Assembly: GCA_938010745.1 (NCBI GenBank)
Contig: CALLVF010000075.1
Location: forward strand, 1 to 11,641
Direction of reading: 5' to 3'
Length of the DNA: 11,641 nt
DNA from: an uncultured Patescibacteria group bacterium
Lineage (GTDB): Bacteria > Patescibacteriota > Microgenomatia > UBA1406 > GWC2-37-13
The position numbers and the translations under genes are program-made. Shown piece by piece: positions 1 through 7,400 of this stretch. Within the stretch, counting starts at the first letter, position 1. Each line of letters begins with the position of its first letter. Under the pieces are notes generated by a model. It saw nothing but the letters and a program-made list of their open reading frames with translations, searched no databases and was not told the origin of the DNA.

Positions 1-77
1 AAGATATTATAAATTGTATATTTGTTAATTTTAAATTTTAAAAATGGGAGTTTTATTGTTGTTTTTCTTCTTGACAT
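1..77 (-). CDS. Partial gene off left edge; possible FtsK-type DNA translocase N-terminus
   Basis: An open frame starts with ATG at 77 on the minus strand and runs 25 codons to the window edge without a stop. It begins MSRRKTTIKLPFLKFKIN, so it is strongly basic. A TATAAT box (minus strand, 93 to 88) lies 10 nt before the ATG, matching the promoter spacing of other genes here. It follows pnp on the same strand with a 21-bp gap. As I recall CPR genomes, an FtsK/SpoIIIE translocase with a basic N-terminus ahead of membrane helices often follows rpsO-pnp; the visible residues fit this but contain no diagnostic motif. That it is a real gene is moderately likely; its identity is a context-based guess. 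Confidence 0.45.
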   Translation of the reverse strand, partial: MSRRKTTIKLPFLKFKINKYTIYNI

Positions 78-87
78 ACAATTTAAA

Positions 88-93
88 ATTATA
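88..93 (-). promoter_or_regulatory. Candidate -10 box for the left-edge gene
   Basis: TATAAT on the minus strand ends 10 nt before the ATG at 77, predicting a 5' leader of only about 3 nt. No good -35 is visible upstream; that position lies in the 3' end of pnp. The support is the same geometry at other genes in the window. Confidence 0.4.
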
Positions 94-98
94 CATTA

Positions 99-2180
99 TC
101 ATATGATTTGAAGATTTATTCTTCCTTGGTTATCTACTTGATATACGCGAACATTTACTTTTTGACCCACACTAACAACTCGTCTAGGATCTCGAATAAA
201 ACCTTTTCCCATTTTGGAAATATGTACTAAACCTTCTTTTCCTGGAAAAATCTCAACAAAAGCACCAAAAGGCAGGATTTTTTTGACTGTTCCTTCAAAT
301 TCTTGACCTACGCAAATTTCCTTTGTAATATTTTCTATAGTAGAAACAGCATCATTGACCTTATCTTTTTCGATTCCACTAACGATAACTCTACCATTTT
401 CATCAATATTTATGTCTACTCCAGTTCTACTAATTAAAGCTCTTATATTTTTACCACCTGGCCCAATAATTTCACCTATTTTTTCAAGAGGTGGAGTTAA
501 AACTACCACTTTCGGAGCATATTTTGAAAGTTGACTTCTTGGCTCTTTAATAGCTTTTTTCATTTCATTTAAAATATAAATTCTTGCTTCTTTAGCTTTT
601 TTTAATGTTTCAGTAATCATCTGGTTAGTTAAACCATCATTTTTTACATCAAGCTGAATTGCCGTTATTCCTTTTTCAGTACCTGCAATTTTAAAATCCA
701 TTTCCCCAGAAAAATCTTCAATACCGGCAATATCAGTCAAAATAAGATATTCATCGTCATTTTTACTAATAAGGCCCATAGCAATTCCTGCGACGGGTGC
801 TTTTATAGGAACACCTGCATCCATTAATGCTAAAGATGAACCGCAGGTTGACGCCATTGAAGTTGAACCATTGGATGAAAGAACTTCAGAGACCACCCGA
901 ATTGTATAAGGAAAATCTTTTTCAGATGGCAAAACTGGTTCTAATGCTTTTTCCGCTAATGCTCCATGACCTATTTCCCTCCTTGATGGCCATCCAAGAC
1001 GGCCTGTTTCTCCAACAGAGTATGGAGGCATATAATAATGATGAATGTAACGCTTTGCCTCCTCACCTTCAGGACCTTCAATTAATTGCTCTAAACTTGG
1101 AGCCCCCAAAGTAACAATTGACATCACTTGTGTATCACCACGGGAAAATAATGCAGAACCATGAGTTCTTGGTAAAATAGAGACTTGAGAAAATATCGGT
1201 CTAATTTCATCTAATCCTCTCCCATCAATTCTTTTTCTTTCGGTTATTATTTTCTCCCTTATTTTTTCTTTTGTAAGATGATCGACTGCTTGAATTATTG
1301 ATTTCCGATCATATTCATGATTCAATTTTTCCATTAATTCATCGATAACTATTTGAAGCGCTTCCCCATCATCAAATTCTTTTTCTGCTTTAGTTAAGAT
1401 TAGCTGTTCAATGTGTTTATTAAAATCTTCTTTTATAACATTTAAAAGTTTTTTGTCAAATGAAAATTCTTCTATTTTTTCTTTTTTAACATTTGCTTTT
1501 TTTGCGAATCTTTCAATAAATTCAATGATTTTTTTATTCTCTTCTTTTGCTATTTTTATTGCCTGACTTAATTGATCTTCTGCTAACTCTTCAGCTTTTG
1601 TTTCAATCATTACTACTTTATCTTTCGTTGATGAAACTATTAAATCTAAAATTGAATATTTTTGCTCATCATCGTTTGGGTTTATTAAAAATGAACAACT
1701 ACTATCATTTTTCACATAGCCAACTCTTATGGTAGAAATTGGTCCCTTCCATGGAATTGGCGAAAGTTGTAAAGCAGCTGAGGTAGCGATAGCAGAAACT
1801 ATTTCTGGAGAATTAATTCCATCAACTGAAAGAAGAGTTATTACAATTTGAACTTCCTTTTGAAAATTTTTAGGAAAAAGAGGGCGTATAGATCTATCAA
1901 TCATTCTAGCTTTTAAAATTGCCTCATCTGAAGGCCTTCCTTCTCTTTTAACCCAACGTGAACCCTTAATCCTTCCTCCAGCGTAAAGCTTTTCTACATA
2001 CTCAACTGATAAAGGTAAGTAATCTACGTCTTTTTTGTCATTGTCAACAGTCACAGTTACCAGTACGCAAGTGTCACCAAATCGAGCAAAAACCGATGAA
2101 GTAGCTACTTTTGCCAATTTTCCAGTTTGAAGTGTTAGCTTTTGACTGTTTAAATCAATCGAATCTTCAATTATACTCAT
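99..2180 (-). CDS. pnp: Polyribonucleotide nucleotidyltransferase (PNPase)
   Basis: PNPase is a cytoplasmic trimeric exoribonuclease that degrades RNA 3' to 5' using phosphate and releases nucleoside diphosphates; it can also run in reverse. The 693-aa protein has the complete family layout: a first RNase PH-like domain (about 10-220), a helical linker (about 230-310), a second, catalytic RNase PH domain (about 315-550, with GSALFSRGDTQ at 341-351, the SNGSTSMASTCGSSLALMDAG stretch from 436, and acidic residues D483 and D489 in LTDIAGIEDFSGEMDF), a KH domain with GPGG in IIGPGGKNIR (571-580), and an S1 domain (about 625-690). Length is typical. The start is 5 bp after the rpsO stop with no Shine-Dalgarno, so it is probably translated from the rpsO-pnp transcript by coupling. 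The rpsO-pnp order is widely conserved in bacteria. Confidence 0.97.
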   Translation of the reverse strand: MSIIEDSIDLNSQKLTLQTGKLAKVATSSVFARFGDTCVLVTVTVDNDKKDVDYLPLSVEYVEKLYAGGRIKGSRWVKREGRPSDEAILKARMIDRSIRPLFPKNFQKEVQIVITLLSVDGINSPEIVSAIATSAALQLSPIPWKGPISTIRVGYVKNDSSCSFLINPNDDEQKYSILDLIVSSTKDKVVMIETKAEELAEDQLSQAIKIAKEENKKIIEFIERFAKKANVKKEKIEEFSFDKKLLNVIKEDFNKHIEQLILTKAEKEFDDGEALQIVIDELMEKLNHEYDRKSIIQAVDHLTKEKIREKIITERKRIDGRGLDEIRPIFSQVSILPRTHGSALFSRGDTQVMSIVTLGAPSLEQLIEGPEGEEAKRYIHHYYMPPYSVGETGRLGWPSRREIGHGALAEKALEPVLPSEKDFPYTIRVVSEVLSSNGSTSMASTCGSSLALMDAGVPIKAPVAGIAMGLISKNDDEYLILTDIAGIEDFSGEMDFKIAGTEKGITAIQLDVKNDGLTNQMITETLKKAKEARIYILNEMKKAIKEPRSQLSKYAPKVVVLTPPLEKIGEIIGPGGKNIRALISRTGVDINIDENGRVIVSGIEKDKVNDAVSTIENITKEICVGQEFEGTVKKILPFGAFVEIFPGKEGLVHISKMGKGFIRDPRRVVSVGQKVNVRVYQVDNQGRINLQII

Positions 2181-2185
2181 TTTAG

Positions 2186-2455
2186 TTATTTTTTTAATCC
2201 TAACTCTTTTGCTAATTTTTGATATCTTTTTTCATCTAATCTTTGCAAATAATTCAAAATTCTTCTTCTTTTGGCAATAACTTTAAGAAGTCCGCGCCTT
2301 GAATGGTTATCTTTTTTATTTTCTTCTAAGTGCTTTGTTAATTTTTTAATTTTTAAGGTTAAAAGAGCTGCTTGCACCTCCGGAGAACCGGTATCACCTT
2401 TTTTAAGGGCAAATTTGTTAATAATCTCTTGCTTGCTGTCTGTTAAAGTAATCAT
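2186..2455 (-). CDS. rpsO: 30S ribosomal protein S15
   Basis: S15 is a primary 16S rRNA-binding protein of the small subunit platform and contacts 23S rRNA in an intersubunit bridge. The 89-aa length is exactly typical. Family residues are plain: GDTGSPEVQAALLTLKI (21-37), the HSRRGLLKVIAKRRRIL segment (51-67) and the closing YLQRLDEKRYQKLAKELGL. It is the first gene of a minus-strand unit with pnp. Its ATG lies 8 nt after a consensus TATAAT with a TTGCAA -35 at 17-bp spacing, so the mRNA is probably leaderless. That leaves no room for the structured 5' leader through which S15 represses itself in several bacteria, so regulation of that kind is unlikely here. Confidence 0.97.
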   Translation of the reverse strand: MITLTDSKQEIINKFALKKGDTGSPEVQAALLTLKIKKLTKHLEENKKDNHSRRGLLKVIAKRRRILNYLQRLDEKRYQKLAKELGLKK

Positions 2456-2471
2456 AAGTTTAAATTATAAT
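2443..2471 (+). promoter_or_regulatory. Promoter for the membrane protein-metG unit, sharing its -10 with rpsO
   Basis: The plus-strand TATAAT (2466-2471) is the other reading of the palindrome ATTATAAT (2464-2471) used by rpsO. It is followed by 8 nt and the ATG at 2480. The -35 at 17-bp spacing is TTAAAG (2443-2448), a weak match inside the rpsO coding start. Leaderless transcription is inferred. Confidence 0.6.
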
Positions 2472-2492
2472 AGAAATAAATGAAACTTGCAA
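2464..2492 (-). promoter_or_regulatory. rpsO-pnp promoter, leaderless type
   Basis: On the minus strand TTGCAA (2492-2487) and TATAAT (2469-2464) are separated by 17 bp, a near-consensus sigma-70 arrangement. The ATG of rpsO follows the -10 by 8 nt, so transcription would begin at or within a base or two of the start codon. The -35 lies inside the first codons of the divergent membrane-protein gene. Confidence 0.75.
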
Positions 2493-2752
2493 GGGTGATT
2501 ATTTTAAGTTTAATCACTGGAGCGTTTATTTTATTTGTTTCCCCTGATAATTGGTTAATTATTTTCGTTTTAATTTCTTTAGTAAGCTTACTAATTTCTT
2601 CAATAGTTAGTATTTTTTTTTCGAAAAAAAATACTGTTGTTTCCTTTTTAGCAACATTTATTTTAATGACACTTTTGGCGTTTGACTCGTTTGATATAAT
2701 TAATCTACTTTTAGCCATAAGTCTAGTTTTAGGTATCATTATTTTACTCTAA
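2480..2752 (+). CDS. Small multi-pass membrane protein, function unknown
   Basis: I do not recognise a family. The 90-aa product is highly hydrophobic, with about four candidate membrane segments: roughly 6-20, 25-47, 53-68 and 74-90. There is a short charged stretch around SKKNT (48-52) and the C-terminus is a run of aliphatic residues. It is preferred over the overlapping minus-strand frame (2452-2739) because it has a promoter with the local geometry, abuts metG by 2 bp on the same strand, and reads as a coherent membrane protein. The minus frame would overlap the rpsO start and its promoter. With metG only 2 bp downstream and lacking a Shine-Dalgarno, the two are probably co-transcribed and translationally coupled. 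No conserved soluble motif suggests an activity. Confidence 0.7.
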   Translation: MKLARVIILSLITGAFILFVSPDNWLIIFVLISLVSLLISSIVSIFFSKKNTVVSFLATFILMTLLAFDSFDIINLLLAISLVLGIIILL

Positions 2753-2754
2753 GT

Positions 2755-4176
2755 ATGGAAAAATATTTTTATATCACTACAACTGCCCCTTATGTTAATG
2801 CTAATCCACATCTTGGTTTTGCGTTAGAAATTGTTCAAGCTGATTGCATAGCTCGCTTTAAGAAACTTTCAGGTTTTAATGTTGCTTTTGGCTTTGGCAC
2901 TGATGAGCATGGACTAAAAATCTACCGTCGCGCTTTGGATGAAAAAAAAGATCCCCAAAAATATTGCGATGAGTATGCCAAAAAATTTGAAAATCTTAAA
3001 ACTGCTTTAAATCTAAGCACAACTCACTTTATTCGTACAACTAATCCACACCATGTAAAAGCAGCACAGGAATTTTGGAAACTCTGTCTTAAAAATGGTG
3101 ATATTTACAAAAAAAATTACCAAGTTAAATATTGTGTTGGTTGCGAATTGGAAAAAACTGACTCTGAATTAACTAACAATCGCTGCCCTTTGCATCCTAA
3201 CCTTAAGATTGAAATCTATGAGGAAGAAAATTATTTTTTTAGATTTTCCAGATATCAAGAAAGACTTTTAAAATTTTACCAAGAAAACCCTAATTTTATT
3301 CTTCCAAAAGAAAAATTTAACGAAATAAAAAATTTCGTCAAAAATGGACTGAAAGATTTTAGTATCTCACGAATAAAAGAAAAAATGCCTTGGGGAATAG
3401 AAGTGCCGGGAGATTCAAAACATGTAATGTATGTTTGGTTTGATGCTCTTGTATTTTACATCTCAAATTTAGGATGGCCTATTAATCAAAAAGAATTTAA
3501 AAAATGGTGGCCAGGTTTTCAAGTTGCTGGTAAGGATAATTTAAGACAACAAACTGCTATTTGGCAAGCGATGCTTATGTCAGCTAATCTACCTAATAGT
3601 AAACAAATTTTCATTCATGGATTTGTTACGGTTAATGGTCAAAGAATGAGTAAAAGTCTTGGTAACATAACCGATCCTTTCACTTTAACAAAAAAATACG
3701 GGACTGATGCTGTTAGATATTATCTTCTGCGAGAAATTCCATCTTTCGATGATGGCGATTATTCAGAAAATCGTATGAAGGAAATTTATCGGACAGAACT
3801 AGCTAATGAATTAGGAAATCTTGTTTTGAGGTTAACAAAACTTTGCGAACAAGATAATTTATCATTTAAGATGGAAACCGCCAATAAATTGGATAAGAAA
3901 ACAATTGAGTTATTTAATGAATTTCAATTTAATCTAATTCTTGAGAAAATTTGGAGAAAAATAAAATCACTAAATAAACAAATAGACCAATTTGCCCCTT
4001 GGAATAAAAAATCTTCCCAAAGGAGAAATTTTCTTCTTAGCTCAATTCAACAGTTGAATTCAATAGCTTTTGAATTGCAGCCTTTTTTACCACAAACAGC
4101 AGATAAAATAAAAAAAGCTATTTCAGGTAAAATAAAAAAAATTGACCCTCTTTTTCCGCCGTTAATTAATTATTAA
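2755..4176 (+). CDS. metG: Methionyl-tRNA synthetase, short form
   Basis: This cytoplasmic class I synthetase charges tRNA-Met with methionine using ATP and is essential for initiation and elongation. Seen in the 473-aa sequence: the N-terminal Rossmann fold with the HIGH-type motif HLGF (19-22) in APYVNANPHLGFAL; one zinc knuckle, CVGC (C127, C130) with C144 and H147; AGKDNLR (258-264) in the catalytic fold; and the KMSKS-type loop RMSKS (297-301). A helical anticodon-binding region follows (about 335-470). It lacks the C-terminal EMAP/Trbp-like tRNA-binding domain and the second knuckle found in longer MetRS forms, so it is a minimal version. It starts 2 bp after the upstream membrane-protein stop with no Shine-Dalgarno. 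Confidence 0.96.
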   Translation: MEKYFYITTTAPYVNANPHLGFALEIVQADCIARFKKLSGFNVAFGFGTDEHGLKIYRRALDEKKDPQKYCDEYAKKFENLKTALNLSTTHFIRTTNPHHVKAAQEFWKLCLKNGDIYKKNYQVKYCVGCELEKTDSELTNNRCPLHPNLKIEIYEEENYFFRFSRYQERLLKFYQENPNFILPKEKFNEIKNFVKNGLKDFSISRIKEKMPWGIEVPGDSKHVMYVWFDALVFYISNLGWPINQKEFKKWWPGFQVAGKDNLRQQTAIWQAMLMSANLPNSKQIFIHGFVTVNGQRMSKSLGNITDPFTLTKKYGTDAVRYYLLREIPSFDDGDYSENRMKEIYRTELANELGNLVLRLTKLCEQDNLSFKMETANKLDKKTIELFNEFQFNLILEKIWRKIKSLNKQIDQFAPWNKKSSQRRNFLLSSIQQLNSIAFELQPFLPQTADKIKKAISGKIKKIDPLFPPLINY

Positions 4177-4184
4177 GAGCTCGC

Positions 4185-4190
4185 TAAAAT
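4185..4190 (+). promoter_or_regulatory. Candidate -10 box for the PBP gene
   Basis: TAAAAT lies in the 22-bp gap after metG, 8 nt before the ATG at 4199, the spacing seen at other leaderless-type starts here. The -35 candidate TTAATT (4162-4167, 17-bp spacer) is weak. The PBP gene may also receive read-through from metG. Confidence 0.45.
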
Positions 4191-4198
4191 ATACTTTT

Positions 4199-6391
4199 AT
4201 GAACATTTATTTATTTAAAAATAGAAAACTGCTTATTTTTCTATCACTGCTGCTTTTGTTTTTTTCTATATTGATTTTTCTATTTTATGATTTACCTTCT
4301 CCATACAATTTAAAAGATTACAAGAGTATCCCCGTCTCTACTCATATATTGGATAGAAACGGCAAGCTGCTCTATGAAATTTATCGAGAACAGAATCGCA
4401 CGCCTGTCAAGTTAAAAGATTTGCCTCCCTACATTGCCCAAGCAACTATTGCTATTGAAGATAAGGATTTTTACAAACATGGAGGAATTTCTATAATTGG
4501 TGGAGTGGGACGTGCTGTAAAGGATATGATTTTAACAAAAAAATTGCAAGGAGGATCAACAATTACTCAACAGTTAGTTAAATCATCTCTTCTTACACCC
4601 GAACGAACCCTGAAAAGAAAAGTAAGAGAAATTGTATTAGCAATTTGGACTGAGAGAATATTTTCAAAAGATGAAATTCTTGAATTGTATTTAAATCAGG
4701 TACCATATGGAGGTGCAACCTATGGTATTGAGGAGGCTGCCAAAAAATATTTCGGTAAAAAAGCAGTTAATTTAACCTTGGCTGAAGCAGCATTTCTTGC
4801 AGGTCTACCACAAGCGCCCAGTTTCTACTCCCCATATAATAATCTTAACTTAGCAAAGAAAAGAAGAAATGACGTTTTAAAAGCAATGTACCAACAAAAA
4901 TACATAGATAAAAAAACATTAGAAACTACAATTAAACAAGAATTAGAAATAAAACCACCAACCCAATCTATAAAGGCTCCTCATTTTGTCTTTTATGTCA
5001 AACAACAACTTGAGGAGAAATATGACATTAAAACTGTGGAAGAAGGTGGATTAGAAGTTTATACTACCCTTGACTTGGATATTCAAGAAGAAGCAGAGAA
5101 GATTCTAAAAGAAGAGCTAGAAAAAATAAAAAGCCTTAAAGTAAGTAATGGAGCAATACTAGTCACTAGACCACCAACTGGAGAAATTTTAACAATGGTT
5201 GGTTCAGTTGATTTTTTTGCCAGCCAAAGTGGTGCTTTTAATGTGACAACTGCCCTTCGTCAACCAGGATCAGCAATAAAACCGATAAACTATGCTATTG
5301 GCCTTGAGCGAAAATTAGTTACCCCAGCAACTATATTTCTTGACATTCCAACTTGCTTTACAGCCCCCGGTCAACCTTCAGCCTATTGTCCACAAAATTA
5401 TGACGGTAAATTTCATGGACCTGTTCAGTTGCGATTTGCATTAGGCAACTCTTACAACATCCCAGCGGTAAAAATGTTAGCCTTAAATGGAGTTGAAAAT
5501 TTTATTGCCTCAGCTTCCGCCTTTACCATCTCAACATTTTCTGATCCAAAAAAATATGGTTTATCTTTAACTTTAGGTGGTGGAGAAGTAAAAATGACCG
5601 AACTAGCACAGGCCTTTTCTACTTTTGCTAATCGAGGAAAACCAAAAAAACTGGTATCAATTCTTAAAATAAAAGACAAACTAGGTAAAACAATCTATGA
5701 ATTCAAAGATCCAAATTTTGTAAGGGAAATTAAAAAACCGCTCGCCCCCCCCAATTTTCTAGCAATACAAGGCAAAAAAGCTATCTCCAGTGAAACTGCT
5801 TTTCTCATTTCTCATATTCTTCTTGACAACAATGCTAGAACTGCTGCTTTTGGACCTTCTTCCTTTCTTGTTATTCCCAATCATGCTGTTTCTGTTAAAA
5901 CTGGGACGACGGATGATAAAAAGGATAACTGGACAATTGGTTTCACTCCGAATTTTTTAACGGTTGTTTGGGTGGGAAATAATGATGGTAGTCCAATGCA
6001 TCCTTATCTAACCTCAGGAATAACCGGAGCCGCACCAATTTGGAACCGGGTGATGAGTTATGTGTTAAAAAATCAACCTGACCTTTGGCCTATAAAACCA
6101 GAAAATGTTATTGGTAAACAAGTTTGCTGGGACAGTGGTGATTTAATGGTTAAAAGGGAGGATGGAAGCGAAAGTTGCCAATCACGATTTGAATATTTCA
6201 TCAAAGAAACTGAAACAAAAGAAAAATATATCAACAGAATGATTGTCCCGGTTACCAAAGATGATAAACTAGCACCTGCCAACTGGCCAGATGTGGAACT
6301 GAAAGAAAAAACAATAATTAAAGATATGTTTGGTATGTATTGTTTAGATTGTAATCACGATAACGAAATTCCTCAAGTAATCAAGCTATAA
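4199..6391 (+). CDS. Bifunctional class A penicillin-binding protein (PBP1A family)
   Basis: It builds peptidoglycan outside the membrane, polymerising lipid II glycan strands and cross-linking stem peptides. The 730-aa protein has a short cytoplasmic start and one membrane anchor (about 10-30). Next is a GT51 transglycosylase domain (about 55-235) with catalytic E87 in EDKDFY, GGSTITQQL (118-126), KRKVREI (139-145, E144 the likely second glutamate) and LYLNQVPYGG. A linker leads to the transpeptidase domain (about 315-620), which has the SxxK motif S358-A-I-K361, SYN (418-420) and KTGT (567-570). All catalytic motifs are intact. The last 110 residues form a tail with C643, C660, C715 and C718. 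It follows metG by 22 bp, with its own candidate -10. Nearest relatives are annotated mrcA, ponA or pbpC, so I give no symbol. Confidence 0.95.
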   Translation: MNIYLFKNRKLLIFLSLLLLFFSILIFLFYDLPSPYNLKDYKSIPVSTHILDRNGKLLYEIYREQNRTPVKLKDLPPYIAQATIAIEDKDFYKHGGISIIGGVGRAVKDMILTKKLQGGSTITQQLVKSSLLTPERTLKRKVREIVLAIWTERIFSKDEILELYLNQVPYGGATYGIEEAAKKYFGKKAVNLTLAEAAFLAGLPQAPSFYSPYNNLNLAKKRRNDVLKAMYQQKYIDKKTLETTIKQELEIKPPTQSIKAPHFVFYVKQQLEEKYDIKTVEEGGLEVYTTLDLDIQEEAEKILKEELEKIKSLKVSNGAILVTRPPTGEILTMVGSVDFFASQSGAFNVTTALRQPGSAIKPINYAIGLERKLVTPATIFLDIPTCFTAPGQPSAYCPQNYDGKFHGPVQLRFALGNSYNIPAVKMLALNGVENFIASASAFTISTFSDPKKYGLSLTLGGGEVKMTELAQAFSTFANRGKPKKLVSILKIKDKLGKTIYEFKDPNFVREIKKPLAPPNFLAIQGKKAISSETAFLISHILLDNNARTAAFGPSSFLVIPNHAVSVKTGTTDDKKDNWTIGFTPNFLTVVWVGNNDGSPMHPYLTSGITGAAPIWNRVMSYVLKNQPDLWPIKPENVIGKQVCWDSGDLMVKREDGSESCQSRFEYFIKETETKEKYINRMIVPVTKDDKLAPANWPDVELKEKTIIKDMFGMYCLDCNHDNEIPQVIKL

Positions 6392-6392
6392 A

Positions 6393-6500
6393 TTATTTTT
6401 GAAGTAAATTTAAAAAAGGAGCAACCAAAAGAAAAAAGATCCCTACCAAAAAATCCGAAATCAAATTACCAGCCAACTCAAAAGGCTCAGTTTCAGACAT
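6393..6500 (-). CDS. Possible 35-aa single-pass membrane microprotein
   Basis: ATG at 6500 and TAA at 6393-6395 give 35 residues: an acidic N-terminus (MSETEPFELAGN) and a hydrophobic helix (about 13-32, containing DFLVGIFFLLVAPFLNLL) ending in QK. A promoter is visible: TTGATT (6537-6532), an 18-bp spacer and TAAAAT (6513-6508), with 7 nt to the ATG, the same leaderless geometry as the sure genes. It ends 1 bp from the convergent PBP stop. Against it: it is short, unrecognised, and sits in a region that otherwise looks degraded, so it could be the tail of a decayed gene. No function is proposed. Confidence 0.4.
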   Translation of the reverse strand: MSETEPFELAGNLISDFLVGIFFLLVAPFLNLLQK

Positions 6501-6507
6501 ATCAACT

Positions 6508-6537
6508 ATTTTAAAATGATAAACTATCAGCAATCAA
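6508..6537 (-). promoter_or_regulatory. Candidate promoter for the 35-aa ORF
   Basis: On the minus strand, -35 TTGATT (6537-6532) and -10 TAAAAT (6513-6508) are 18 bp apart, and the ATG at 6500 follows the -10 by 7 nt. Confidence 0.35.
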
Positions 6538-6548
6538 ATTACAAAAAT

Positions 6549-6866
6549 TTAAAATAAGACTGTTAACTCCTTTTTCAAAAAATCTTGGCTAATCTTTAAA
6601 TTTTTAATTATTGTTTTTGCTTGATTTTTACCTTTTACTAGCAAATTGATTATTCAAATCTTTACTCCCCTTTAATTATTGCCTCCTTAAAACAACCACG
6701 CCTCACTAACGGATGATCAAAATTTTCTAATTTACTATAGGTAAAATTACCAACAATTTTATCTATTAGCTTTATAAGAAAATTTTACCCAATTTCTGAA
6801 AAAGTTTATTTAATCTTTCAAATTTTTTAATCCTGATCAAAAGCGTTTTATCAATTTATCAATCAT
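6549..6866 (-). pseudogene. Probable decayed minus-strand gene, identity unknown
   Basis: The rest of the gene-poor stretch 6392-6896 holds protein-like minus-strand fragments in successive frames rather than one ORF. An ATG at 6866 opens 9 codons (MIDKLIKRF). A second fragment contains KKFERLNKLFQKLGKIFL. A third (6784 to 6662) contains VGNFTYSKLENFDHPLVRR and GCFKEAIIKG before a stop. A fourth, in another frame (6653 to 6549), contains LLVKGKNQAKTIIKNLKIS and ends at TAA. The order is collinear and the composition reads like protein, which suggests a gene broken by several frameshifts and stops. I do not recognise the family. The plus strand also has short open stretches here, so the region could simply be non-coding. 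Confidence 0.35.
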
Positions 6867-6878
6867 ATTAAATTATTT

Positions 6879-6887
6879 TGTTATAAT
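6879..6887 (+). promoter_or_regulatory. Extended -10 promoter of dtd
   Basis: TGTTATAAT (TGn plus consensus TATAAT at 6882-6887) lies 9 nt before the dtd ATG. An extended -10 can compensate for the absence of a recognisable -35 here. The predicted 5' leader is about 2 nt. Confidence 0.65.
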
Positions 6888-6896
6888 TTTATCATT

Positions 6897-7346
6897 ATGA
6901 TCGCCTTAATCCAAAGAGTTACTTCAGGAAAAGTTAAAACTAAAGGGAAAATATACTCCCAAATTGGAAAAGGTTATTTAATTTTAGTTGGTTTTTGCGA
7001 AAATGACAGCGAAGTAGATGTAATAAAAATGGCGGGAAAAATCGCCAATTTACGAATCATGGCAGATGAGCAAGGAAAAATGAATTTAAATATCTCCCAA
7101 GCAAAAGGTGAAATTTTAGTTGTTTCTCAATTTACTTTATGCGCTGATACCTCTCAACGACGCCCTTCTTTTATTAAAGCTTTAAATGAATCGCAGGCAG
7201 AAAAACTCTATAAACTCTTGATTAATAAACTACAAGAAAAAAATATTCCAACAAAATCTGGAAAATTTGGTCACTATATGGAAGTTGAGATCATCAACGA
7301 TGGACCGACGACAATTATTTTAAATTCTCAAAATCAAAATTTCTAA
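6897..7346 (+). CDS. dtd: D-aminoacyl-tRNA deacylase
   Basis: DTD hydrolyses D-amino acids (and mischarged glycine) from tRNA, proofreading chirality in the cytoplasm as a homodimer. The 149-aa length is typical. Seen: the N-terminal strand MIALIQRVTSGKV (1-13), the SQFTL motif (77-81, the family SQxxL), RRPSF (88-92), the GKFGHYMEV segment (122-130), and the C-terminal NDGPTT motif (134-139). The last carries the Gly-cisPro dipeptide (G136-P137) that reaches into the partner subunit's site. The usual residue after the proline is Val; here it is Thr, a mild change that should not remove function. It has its own extended -10 promoter and probably forms a single-gene unit, 79 bp before trpS. 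Confidence 0.95.
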   Translation: MIALIQRVTSGKVKTKGKIYSQIGKGYLILVGFCENDSEVDVIKMAGKIANLRIMADEQGKMNLNISQAKGEILVVSQFTLCADTSQRRPSFIKALNESQAEKLYKLLINKLQEKNIPTKSGKFGHYMEVEIINDGPTTIILNSQNQNF

Positions 7347-7400
7347 ACTCTATAATTGTAAAATAAAAATAATTAACAAATTTTTCAATAGTTTTATTGG

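Noticed and set aside
71..99. A perfect plus-strand TTGACA at 71-76 with a CATTAT-like -10 at 17-bp spacing.
   Set aside because: It would transcribe antisense into pnp with no ORF, and TTGACA arises from the first codons of the left-edge gene; probably coincidence.
827..1735. Plus-strand open frames inside pnp (827-1114 and 1547-1735).
   Set aside because: They lie antisense to well-conserved PNPase domains and resemble no protein; shadows of a real gene.
2452..2739. A 95-codon minus-strand open frame opposite the small membrane protein.
   Set aside because: It covers the rpsO promoter and overlaps the rpsO start; its composition looks like the antisense of a hydrophobic gene, and it lacks the promoter arrangement seen for the plus-strand gene.
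5452..6282. Minus-strand open frames inside the PBP gene (5452-5679, 6073-6282).
   Set aside because: Antisense to intact transpeptidase and tail coding sequence; no promoter or recognisable motif.
7351..7356. TATAAT just after the dtd stop as the trpS promoter.
   Set aside because: It has a poor -35 and would give a roughly 60-nt leader, unlike the other genes here. It is possible but less favoured than the box nearer the ATG.
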